Assembly (NCBI RefSeq): GCF_026914265.1
Contig: NC_069130.1
Span: 12,265,700-12,329,699 of the forward strand
Direction of reading: 5' to 3'
Source of the DNA: Mya arenaria
Lineage: Eukaryota; Mollusca; Bivalvia; Myida; Myidae
DNA length: 64,000 nucleotides
The notes beneath the pieces are model-generated. The model was not told the origin of the DNA, searched no databases, and saw only the letters and a list, made by a program, of their open reading frames with translations. The position numbers and the translations under genes were made by a program. This document shows positions 49,257 through 60,873 of this stretch, one piece after another (the first letter of the stretch is position 1; every line of letters starts with the position of its first letter).

Positions 49257-50172
49257 CTGCGGCCTTTTCCCCAGGCGGTAGTCCTGCAATCTGAATCCAG
49301 GAGATGCAGCTCTGAATCCAATATTTCAGAAGAATGAAGATGTTAGTCAACTCTGTAGTGCTTGTTTGTGTGTAAATGATTCCAATGAGTGAGATTTATA
49401 GCAAATCAGGTGTAAATAAGCATCTTATAGACAATAGTGAAGTGCTGTACTCTGAATTTAATGCCAAATCTAGCCTTCAAAACAGATTCTTAAAGTAATT
49501 TTTTTTTAAAAATGGGCATAATAATGCTATCTCTGCATTTTCTACATCATGTAGCCACCTCATACATGAAAACACTAGCAGTTGTCATGAATCTTTAAGT
49601 TTTGGTGTGTTTTTTGCCATTTCCTTTGTTGCGCCATTTGTCCCGGAAGCCAACAATTTGGCATATAGTGTTGTTTAGACTGTCTATTCAACACATTATC
49701 ACTAAATTTCTTGTGTTAAACTGAACAGTTCTGTTACCTTTGTATATAAGTGGACCAGAAAAGCAAAATTTTGACAAGTTGAGGCATTTCAGTTGGGCTC
49801 TATGTCATTTTTTATATAAAACACTAAGCCGATGAAGTGGAAAAACCTTATTTTGCTTAGAAAAAAATCTTAAAAGAGTAGGCAGGCCAGTTTTGTGGTG
49901 CTGTTCTATAGACACCATTAAAAGCTACAAGGAAAACTTTACTTGGTCAAATTATTCCAATGCATAAGGAAATAATGGCTCTTCAAAGGTTTGCGGCTTA
50001 ACATTTGAGGGAAATGGCTGTTTCTGCTTTTTATGAAAATACCACAGGTGCTAATACTTGTCTCATTCATTTAGTGTTTGATATATCATTGCCAAACTTT
50101 CATTATGTGTTGCATATAGCCTGAAGCTGAACTATAGGAGTTTTGAAGTCTGTTTCTGAAAAAATGTTGCTT
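47721..50172 (+). repeat. Module B, copy 5 (12 C)
   Basis: Carries TTAATGTATAATT and CTACTTTCCCTTTC, variants shared only with B8, plus private changes such as TATAAATTTTTTAA and CTATTCAACAC. It lies between A15 and A16. Confidence 0.9.
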
Positions 50173-50177
50173 AAATA

Positions 50178-50631
50178 GGCTCAAGACCACAGTTATCTGC
50201 CCCCCGTTGACCAAGATCCGGATGTGAATACAGAAACAAAGAGTGCTTGTGTTCAAGTATCAAAATTTTATTAAAATTGAATGAAAAAGAAGCAAAAAAT
50301 GTTCTTTTTGCAGAGAACTTGACTGAATTTGACACTCTATTGCTGAAATTGATAGTTTTCAATGTAAATATTGGAAAAATCATAGCTTGTGGAAGTCTGA
50401 AAATTAGTTGTTTGTAGCCGATTGACTCCCTGGCGGAGGGGTTATGTATTTGAACTCAATTTTGACAGTCGGGTCAATGGTCAACATGGTGTTTTCTTGT
50501 GATTATATTTTGTGTCTTGAATTGTTTTAGAGATGCCATGTCCTTGTTTTTCAATTGGGGTGTGTATAAAGTCAAAAGCCAGGTTAGTGTCTATATGAAA
50601 CATATAGTAAAAATAACTGTGGTCTCACGCC
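50178..50631 (+). repeat. Module A, copy 16 (solitary)
   Basis: Single A between B5 and B6, preceded by AAATA. It has private variants CAAAATTTTATT and a TTTTAG acceptor-like site instead of TTCTAG before the exon-like segment at 50531-50582. Confidence 0.93.
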
Positions 50632-52167
50632 TGATATAGAGGAAGCTTTTGGAGGGGTGGCCTATTTTAAATTGTTATAAATTCTTAATTTATGCAGCTA
50701 TCTGGTTGAAATTTGGCCAGTTGACAGTGCTTAGCCATAGAATATTGGTGTTTGAGTATGAAATGTGAAAATATTATATTACATAATATAAATTATTAAT
50801 ATATAATTTTCTTATATATTTTTGACATTTAAAAAAAAAACTACTTTCACTTTCAATTTAATGTTTGGAAATAGTTCCAAATGATGGTAACTAATGAATG
50901 AAAGCCTCACTTTCAATTCCAAAGTATAAATGGAGGGATTTTTTTAACATAGGAAGCAGACCCAGGAGGAACTGTCTGTTGAAGACCCCCCCCCCCCCAC
51001 CACCAAGCTGCCCACCAGAGGCCAAGCTGTACTTGATGTTTGCCAACATGCTGTAATTTGTAAGTACTTCAAGATAATATATTAGAAAATGGTATCCAAA
51101 CTGAAGTACAAAGTGAGACAGTTTGGTCATAAAAGCCCATTGAGACTGTTTGTTCCATTCCTAAATGAATTTCTTTCATGTTGTCAATCATTTCTGATGT
51201 GGCTTTGATAATAATATTATTTTCTAATGAAACTGCTGACTTGTATCAGTCTTTGGTCTGTATTGTGCATCTATTCACACATTTTGTTTGCTCTTTTAAG
51301 CAAACATTACAATAATTGCAAATTCTATAAGCAATTAAACAAAACTTACTGCACATAGGATGCAGAATGATGTTTTATTTAGTGTGCATATGATTTTCAG
51401 CTTATGGACAAGAAAACATATACTTTAACAATCACAGCAACACAATGAGATCCCAATTTTAAAGAAATAATGCTACCTTTCATTAATTCATTAATTCATT
51501 CTATCAATCATTCATATATATTCATTAATTCATTCATTTATTCAGTTTATTCATTGAAAAACTTGACATTTCTCAAGGCAAAATAAATAAAAAGTGAGCA
51601 GCTTTCATAAAGAATAGAGCCTTTTCCCTTAATGCATTAAAAAACACAACCTTAATACAGTATAAATGTTTTAAAAACCCTAATTTATTGCTTATTTTAA
51701 TAGCCAGCCTGGTTGCTGTAGCCACAGAGGAATTTTCAAGGACAAGAACCAGTGCTGGTAAAACTGTGGTCTCGTGTGGTTTTCCATACCGGCTCTCGGC
51801 AAGGATTTTCAAGAAAGGAATACCATCTCCAAGTAAGAAGAAATTCTAAGCATGTCTGGTTTAAATGCTTGCAAAATGCATCTGGGTACTCAATAAGATG
51901 AGATTTACCTTTGAGTTGTTAAAAACTAATTGCAAAATGTCCAAAAGGCTATATATTCTATTAAATTTGTCCTGAAAATCTTTGAATTCATGAACTTTTC
52001 TGCATATTTATCACATTTATGACTATACTAAAGGTTGTGTATGCCTCAAATGAGTGTTTACAGGCCTTTTTCAAACTTTAACAGTAGTGGCAGATAGTTT
52101 TATTTGTGTAAAACATTGCTTTTGTGTCTTGCTTGCAGATCATGATGTGCCAATAAGCTCCAGTTAG
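50533..52167 (+). CDS. Candidate four-exon small gene, copy 3 (A16-B6; frame intact)
   Basis: Exons 50531-50582, 50953-51059, 51704-51832 and 52139-52167 again give 315 nt from the ATG at 50533 to the TAG at 52165-52167. Here the tract has 13 C, but one A before it is missing (GAAGAC for GAAGAAC). The total length, and so the frame, is kept and the hinge reads SVED followed by four Pro. This compensating pair keeps the predicted protein open and changes one residue. The same doubts apply as for copy 2: no family is recognised, and transcription is not shown. Confidence 0.38.
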
Positions 52168-53081
52168 CTGCGGCCTTTTCCCCAGGCGGTAGTCCTGCAA
52201 TCTGAATCCAGGAGATGCAGCTCTGAATCCAATATTTCAGAAGAATGAAGATGTTAGTCAACTCTGTAGTGCTTGTTTGTGTGTAAATGATTCCAATGAG
52301 TGAGATTTATAGCAAATCAGGTGTAAATAAGCATCTTATAGACAATAGTGAAGTGCTGTACTCTGAATTTAATGCCAAATCTAGCCTTCAAAACAGATTC
52401 TTAAAGTATTTTTTTTTAAAAATGGGCATAATAATGCTATCTCTGCATTTTCTACATCATGTAGCCACCTCATACATGAAAACACTAGCAGTTGTCATGA
52501 ATCTTTAAGTTTTGGTGTGTTTTTTGCCATTTCCTTTGTTGCGCCATTTGTCCCGGAAGCCAACAATTTGGCATATAGTGTTGTTTAGACTGTCTATTAA
52601 CACATTATCACTAAATTTCTTGTGTTAAACTGAACAGTTCTGTTACCTTTGTATATAAGTGGACCAGAAAAGCAAAATTTTGACAAGTTGAGGCATTTCA
52701 GTTGGGCTCTATGTCATTTTTTATATAAAACACTAAGCCGATGAAGTGGAAAAACCTTATTTTGCTTAGAAAAAAATCTTAAAAGAGTAGGCAGGCCAGT
52801 TTTGTGGTGCTGTTCTATAGACACCATTAAAAGCTACAAGGAAAACTTTACTTGGTCAAATTATTCCAATGCATAAGGAAATAATGGCTCTTCAAAGGTT
52901 TGCGGCTTAACATTTGAGGGAAATGGCTGTTTCTGCTTTTTATGAAAATACCACAGGTGCTAATACTTGTCTCATTCATTTAGTGTTTGATATATCATTG
53001 CCAAACTTTCATTATGTGTTGCATATAGCCTGAAGCTGAACTATAGGAGTTTTGAAGTCTGTTTCTGAAAAAATGTTGCTT
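50632..53081 (+). repeat. Module B, copy 6 (GAAGAC, 13 C)
   Basis: Shares GAAGAC and AATGCTACCTTTC with B7 only. Private change AAAACTAATTGC. Lies directly after A16. Confidence 0.9.
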
Positions 53082-55530
53082 TGATATAGAGGAAGCTTTT
53101 GGAGGGGTGGCCTATTTTAAATTGTTATAAATTCTTAATTTATGCAGCTATCTGGTTGAAATTTGGCCAGTTGACAGTGCTTAGCCATAGAATATTGGTG
53201 TTTGAGTATGAAATGTGAAAATATTATATTACATAATATAAATTATTAATATATAATTTTCTTATATATTTTTGACATTTAAAAAAAAAACTACTTTCAC
53301 TTTCAATTTAATGTTTGGAAATAGTTCCAAATGATGGTAACTAATGAATGAAAGCCTCACTTTCAATTCCAAAGTATAAATGGAGGGATTTTTTTAACAT
53401 AGGAAGCAGACCCAGGAGGAACTGTCTGTTGAAGACCCCCCCCCCCACCACCAAGCTGCCCACCAGAGGCCAAGCTGTACTTGATGTTTGCCAACATGCT
53501 GTAATTTGTAAGTACTTCAAGATAATATATTAGAAAATGGTATCCAAACTGAAGTACAAAGTGAGACAGTTTGGTCATAAAAGCCCATTGAGACTGTTTG
53601 TTCCATTCCTAAATGAATTTCTTTCATGTTGTCAATCATTTCTGATGTGGCTTTGATAATAATATTATTTTCTAATGAAACTGCTGACTTGTATCAGTCT
53701 TTGGTCTGTATTGTGCATCTATTCACACATTTTGTTTGCTCTTTTAAGCAAACATTACAATAATTGCAAATTCTATAAGCAATTAAACAAAACTTACTGC
53801 ACATAGGATGCAGAATGATGTTTTATTTAGTGTGCATATGATTTTCAGCTTATGGACAAGAAAACATATACTTTAACAATCACAGCAACACAATGAGATC
53901 CCAATTTTAAAGAAATAATGCTACCTTTCATTAATTCATTAATTCATTCTATCAATCATTCATATATATTCATTAATTCATTCATTTATTCAGTTTATTC
54001 ATTGAAAAACTTGACATTTCTCAAGGCAAAATAAATAAAAAGTGAGCAGCTTTCATAAAGAATAGAGCCTTTTCCCTTAATGCATTAAAAAACACAACCT
54101 TAATACAGTATAAATGTTTTAAAAACCCTAATTTATTGCTTATTTTAATAGCCAGCCTGGTTGCTGTAGCCACAGAGGAATTTTCAAGGACAAGAACCAG
54201 TGCTGGTAAAACTGTGGTCTCGTGTGGTTTTCCATACCGGCTCTCGGCAAGGATTTTCAAGAAAGGAATACCATCTCCAAGTAAGAAGAAATTCTAAGCA
54301 TGTCTGGTTTAAATGCTTGCAAAATGCATCTGGGTACTCAATAAGATGAGATTTACCTTTGAGTTGTTAAAAACTGATTGCAAAATGTCCAAAAGGCTAT
54401 ATATTCTATTAAATTTGTCCTGAAAATCTTTGAATTCATGAACTTTTCTGCATATTTATCACATTTATGACTATACTAAAGGTTGTGTATGCCTCAAATG
54501 AGTGTTTACAGGCCTTTTTCAAACTTTAACAGTAGTGGCAGATAGTTTTATTTGTGTAAAACATTGCTTTTGTGTCTTGCTTGCAGATCATGATGTGCCA
54601 ATAAGCTCCAGTTAGCTGCGGCCTTTTCCCCAGGCGGTAGTCCTGCAATCTGAATCCAGGAGATGCAGCTCTGAATCCAATATTTCAGAAGAATGAAGAT
54701 GTTAGTCAACTCTGTAGTGCTTGTTTGTGTGTAAATGATTCCAATGAGTGAGATTTATAGCAAATCAGGTGTAAATAAGCATCTTATAGACAATAGTGAA
54801 GTGCTGTACTCTGAATTTAATGCCAAATCTAGCCTTCAAAACAGATTCTTAAAGTAATTTTTTTTTAAAAATGGGCATAATAATGCTATCTCTGCATTTT
54901 CTACATCATGTAGCCACCTCATACATGAAAACACTAGCAGTTGTCATGAATCTTTAAGTTTTGGTGTGTTTTTTGCCATTTCCTTTGTTGCGCCATTTGT
55001 CCCGGAAGCCAACAATTTGGCATATAGTGTTGTTTAGACTGTCTATTAACACATTATCACTAAATTTCTTGTGTTAAACTGAACAGTTCTGTTACCTTTG
55101 TATATAAGTGGACCAGAAAAGCAAAATTTTGACAAGTTGAGGCATTTCAGTTGGGCTCTATGTCATTTTTTATATAAAACACTAAGCCGATGAAGTGGAA
55201 AAACCTTATTTTGCTTAGAAAAAAATCTTAAAAGAGTAGGCAGGCCAGTTTTGTGGTGCTGTTCTATAGACACCATTAAAAGCTACAAGGAAAACTTTAC
55301 TTGGTCAAATTATTCCAATGCATAAGGAAATAATGGCTCTTCAAAGGTTTGCGGCTTAACATTTGAGGGAAATGGCTGTTTCTGCTTTTTATGAAAATAC
55401 CACAGGTGCTAATACTTGTCTCATTCATTTAGTGTTTGATATATCATTGCCAAACTTTCATTATGTGTTGCATATAGCCTGAAGCTGAACTATAGGAGTT
55501 TTGAAGTCTGTTTCTGAAAAAATGTTGCTT
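53082..55530 (+). repeat. Module B, copy 7 (GAAGAC, 11 C)
   Basis: Sister of B6 by shared variants. Its shorter tract breaks the upstream exon-2 frame but leaves another frame open across the exon. Confidence 0.9.
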
Positions 55531-57986
55531 TGATATAGAGGAAGCTTTTGGAGGGGTGGCCTATTTTAAATTGTTATAAATTCTTAATTTATGCAGCTAT
55601 CTGGTTGAAATTTGGCCAGTTGACAGTGCTTAGCCATAGAATATTGGTGTTTGAGTATGAAATGTGAAAATATTATATTACATAATATAAATTATTAATG
55701 TATAATTTTCTTATATATTTTTGACATTTAAAAAAAAAACTACTTTCCCTTTCAATTTAATGTTTGGAAATAGTTCCAAATGATGGTAACTAATGAATGA
55801 AAGCCTCACTTTCAATTCCAAAGTATAAATGGAGGGATTTTTTAACATAGGAAGCAGACCCAGGAGGAACTGTCTGTTGAAGAACCCCCCCCCCCCACCA
55901 CCACCACCAAGCTGCCCACCAGAGGCCAAGCTGTACTTGATGTTTGCCAACATGCTGTAATTTGTAAGTACTTCAAGATAATATATTAGAAAATGGTATC
56001 CAAACTGAAGTACAAAGTGAGACAGTTTGGTCATAAAAGCCCATTGAGACTGTTTGTTCCATTCCTAAATGAATTTCTTTCATGTTGTCAATCATTTCTG
56101 ATGTGGCTTTGATAATAATATTATTTTCTAATGAAACTGCTGACTTGTATCAGTCTTTGATCTGTATTGTGCATCTATTCACACATTTTGTTTGCTCTTT
56201 TAAGCAAACATTACAATAATTGCAAATTCTATAAGCAATTAAACAAAACTTACTGCACATAGGATGCAGAATGATGTTTTATTTAGTGTGCATATGATTT
56301 TCAGCTTATGGACAAGAAAACATATACTTTAACAATCACAGCAACACAATGAGATCCCAATTTTAAAGAAATAATGCCACCTTTCATTAATTCATTAATT
56401 CATTCTATCAATCATTCATATATATTCATTAATTCATTCATTTATTCAGTTTATTCATTGAAAAACTTGACATTTCTCAAGGCAAAATAAATAAAAAGTG
56501 AGCAGCTTTCATAAAGAATAGAGCCTTTTCCCTTAATGCATTAAAAAACACAACCTTAATACAGTATAAATGTTTTAAAAACCCTAATTTATTGCTTATT
56601 TTAATAGCCAGCCTGGTTACTGTAGCCACAGAGGAATTTTCAAGGACAAGAACCAGTGCTGGTAAAACTGTGGTCTCGTGTGGTTTTCCATACCGGCTCT
56701 CGGCAAGGATTTTCAAGAAAGGAATACCATCTCCAAGTAAGAAGAAATTCTAAGCATGTCTGGTTTAAATGCTTGCAAAATGCATCTGGGTACTCAATAA
56801 GATGAGATTTACCTTTGAGTTGTTAAAAACTGATTGCAAAATGTCCAAAAGGCTATATATTCTATTAAATTTGTCCTGAAAATCTTTGAATTCATGAACT
56901 TTTCTGCATATTTATCACATTTATGACTATACTAAAGGTTGTGTATGCCTCAAATGAGTGTTTACAGGCCTTTTTCAAACTTTAACAGTAGTGGCAGATA
57001 GTTTTATTTGTGTAAAACATTGCTTTTGTGTCTTGCTTGCAGATCATGATGTGCCAATAAGCTCCAGTTAGCTGCGGCCTTTTCCCCAGGCGGTAGTCCT
57101 GCAATCTGAATCCAGGAGATGCAGCTCTGAATCCAATATTTCAGAAGAATGAAGATGTTAGTCAACTCTGTAGTGCTTGTTTGTGTGTAAATGATTCCAA
57201 TGAGTGAGATTTATAGCAAATCAGGTGTAAATAAGCATCTTATAGACAATAGTGAAGTGCTGTACTCTGAATTTAATGCCAAATCTAGCCTTCAAAACAG
57301 ATTCTTAAAGTAATTTTTTTTTAAAAATGGGCATAATAATGCTATCTCTGCATTTTCTACATCATGTAGCCACCTCATACATGAAAACACTAGCAGTTGT
57401 CATGAATCTTTAAGTTTTGGTGTGTTTTTTGCCATTTCCTTTGTTGCGCCATTTGTCCCGGAAGCCAACAATTTGGCATATAGTGTTGTTTAGACTGTCT
57501 ATTAACACATTATCACTAAATTTCTTGTGTTAAACTGAACAGTTCTGTTACCTTTGTATATAAGTGGACCAGAAAAGCAAAATTTTGACAAGTTGAGGCA
57601 TTTCAGTTGGGCTCTATGTCATTTTTTATATAAAACACTAAGCCGATGAAGTGGAAAAACCTTATTTTGCTTAGAAAAAAATCTTAAAAGAGTAGGCAGG
57701 CCAGTTTTGTGGTGCTGTTCTATAGACACCATTAAAAGCTACAAGGAAAACTTTACTTGGTCAAATTATTCCAATGCATAAGGAAATAATGGCTCTTCAA
57801 AGGTTTGCGGCTTAACATTTGAGGGAAATGGCTGTTTCTGCTTTTTATGAAAATACCACAGGTGCTAATACTTGTCTCATTCATTTAGTGTTTGATATAT
57901 CATTGCCAAACTTTCATTATGTGTTGCATATAGCCTGAAGCTGAACTATAGGAGTTTTGAAGTCTGTTTCTGAAAAAATGTTGCTT
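55531..57986 (+). repeat. Module B, copy 8 (12 C plus two extra CCA)
   Basis: Sister of B5 by the shared TTAATGTATAATT and CTTTCCCTTTC variants. It has two extra CCA units after the C tract (in frame, adding two Thr) and private changes TTTGATCTG and GGTTACTGTAGCC. Confidence 0.9.
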
Positions 57987-57991
57987 AAATA

Positions 57992-58445
57992 GGCTCAAGA
58001 CCACAGTTATCTGCCCCCCGTTGACCAAGATCCGGATGTGAATACAGAAACAAAGAGTGCTTGTGTTCAAGTATCAATATTTTATTAAAATTGAATGAAA
58101 AAGAAGCAAAAAATGTTCTTTTTGCAGAGAACTTGACTGAATTTGACACTCTATTGCTGAAATTGATAGTTTTCAATGTAAATATTGGAAAAATCATAGC
58201 TTGTGGAAGTCTGAAAATTAGTTGTTTGTAGCCGATTGACTCCCTGGCGGAGGGGTTATGTATTTGAACTCAATTTTGACAGTCGGGTCAATGGTCAACA
58301 TGGTGTTTTCTTGTGATTATATTTTGTGTCTTGAATTGTTCTAGAGATGCCATGTCCTTGTTTTTCAATTGGGGTGTGTATAAAGTCAAAAGCCAGGTTA
58401 GTGTCTATATGAAACATATAGTAAAAATAACTGTGGTCTCACGCC
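57992..58445 (+). repeat. Module A, copy 17 (right edge)
   Basis: Last A of the locus, followed directly by TTATTTCTTG. No B follows it, so its exon-like segment has no partner within the locus. Confidence 0.93.
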
Positions 58446-59639
58446 TTATTTCTTGTTGACGATGAGCGTCAGCGAAACGTCCGATCATATTGTATGCCAA
58501 ACTTGTTCTAAACATTTAAACCAATTCAACATTCATTTGCTTTACATGGTGATGAATACCTCTAAATCTGTAATTTACATTTGATACTCGAAACACGACT
58601 AGGACGCATTAATAAAAGGGGTAATCAAGCAATGCTTGTTGATGAAACGTAGCTGCTGTATAGTAGTCAGTTTATTTCACGACGAATATACAAAAAAAAC
58701 ATAACCTAGAATAAAGCAAGACTGTTTATTTCACTACTATATTGATGGAGATTAGATGTCATCAAATGATAAACTTACTCATTGATATCGGTAAAATATT
58801 GTGAATGATTCCAAAGGGAGAAAACATAGAAGAAAATGCGTATGCACTTTTCCCGCCATTTAGCGAACACTGTCCTTGAAAATCAGCCAAAGATAGCGAT
58901 AATTCTTTCAAGTAAATATCTTACGTTAACGTTACTGAACTGTTTGACTGAAATATGTTTAAATGCATGTTTCTTACAAAAAAATATGTGCTTTAAATTT
59001 GAAACAACACCTGAATGCAATTTAGATTTAAAGAAAACCAGATACATCAATATATTGCATTTTGACAGCATGTCGCCAAATAGTTTAAAAAGTTATTTCC
59101 ATGTTGTAATGTTTATAGGCAATATTGTCATTTGTAGAATCACAATGTACTGAAAAGAGACTAATTTCATATTCATATATTTGAGGAAAGAACTAGACAA
59201 TTTGAAGTAGTTACAACAAGTATGCACTTAAGACTATTGAATATCTTGACATTTACTGTGTTTAACATTATCTTAACGGTGATCCTCTAATGACGTGTCA
59301 TTTATATTTGTTTTATACGGGCAAGTAATGTAGAAGAGCAGGAAATATACCGATCTAAAGATTTAAGATTAAAAGTTTTTAGTTTTAAGGCGTTAGTGAA
59401 AATGATATGCAATTTGAAACACTTAATTTATATAGTACGCCTATTATATGGCACTACAACTACTCCAGCTCAAAAGTATAGACGATCGCGAAGTTGAAGT
59501 ATAATGTAGTATATATATACATCAAATATAATCGAACTTGCAGATTTCAGATAACCTTAAATTGTCCATGCTATTTTTATATCACACAGCGGAATCTTAA
59601 CAACAAGGCAATAATAACAAAACGAATTATTAATAATTA

Positions 59640-59640
<1 letters not shown>
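58446..59640. other. Single-copy DNA, no gene recognised
   Basis: The plus-strand frame 58836-59153 (105 codons, AT-rich) has no motif and an antisense partner. Near 58592-58633 the frame INKRGNQAMLVDET, followed by a stop, is faintly like a FLYWCH zinc-finger start, but it is too short to call. Confidence 0.4.
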
Positions 59641-60366
<726 letters not shown>

Positions 60367-60870
60367 ACTACCATTTAAAACCAGTTGTTTTTGTCAAAAC
60401 TGTAAACATGTTATGTGATTGGTTTTTACACTGTAAAGACTTATGTGTCGCATGTTATGTGAAAAATAGACATTATGGTTGTTTTTATTTTACTTCAAAA
60501 TTGCAAACAATAAATATGCATGTTAGTTTAAACAAGTCGGTTCGTTTTAACAATAACAATATGGTTAAGCCATCGCTGTTTCTGATTACAAATGTTACAA
60601 TTGAACTCTGGGAATCGTGATTACTACTCGTGAAAATATTATGAAATTGAATGACCGTATATGAGGTATAACAACTTCTTTCTTCCAGGGTTTTAGGTAA
60701 CAAAATGCATACATTGCTTCTTCGGATCATCTTATGTACTTATTAAACGTATGTTTATAATAATTCTAATTTCTACGAAATACAATTTAAAAAAACCCTA
60801 TTTGTTTGTTTAAAAAACAACTTTTAGTTAATGCTAAGTACATAACGTATATGGTGTGTTATACAACATT
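60367..60870. other. No gene seen
   Basis: The plus-strand frame continuing out of the microsatellite has no motif. Earlier exons of the phosphatase domain were looked for here and not found. Confidence 0.4.
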
Positions 60871-60873
60871 AAG

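Larger units (their letters stand above)
30983..58445 (+). repeat. Two-module tandem locus (17 A and 8 B modules, 27.5 kb)
   Basis: The whole block consists of module A (454 bp) and module B (about 2.45 kb), all in the same orientation, ordered A-B-B-B-B-(A x14)-B-A-B-B-B-A. Copies differ by only a few bases, mainly in the length of a C tract. The block starts and ends with A and is flanked by TTAT on both sides (30979-30982 and 58446-58449). This reflects very recent amplification, or in part assembly of repeats. No reverse transcriptase, transposase, integrase or capsid frame is present. Confidence 0.95.

Noticed and set aside
31696-56716. Minus-strand frames of 79 codons, repeated in every B module (for example 32379-32618)
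   Set aside because: They lie antisense to the predicted exon 3. They recur only because the module recurs, so their conservation carries no selective information.
41254-58197. Minus-strand frames of 70-84 codons, one per A module
   Set aside because: Identical because the DNA unit is identical. They are AT-rich and lack any motif.
30983-58445. rDNA-like or histone-like gene cluster
   Set aside because: The modules contain no rRNA, 5S, snRNA or histone sequence that I can recognise.
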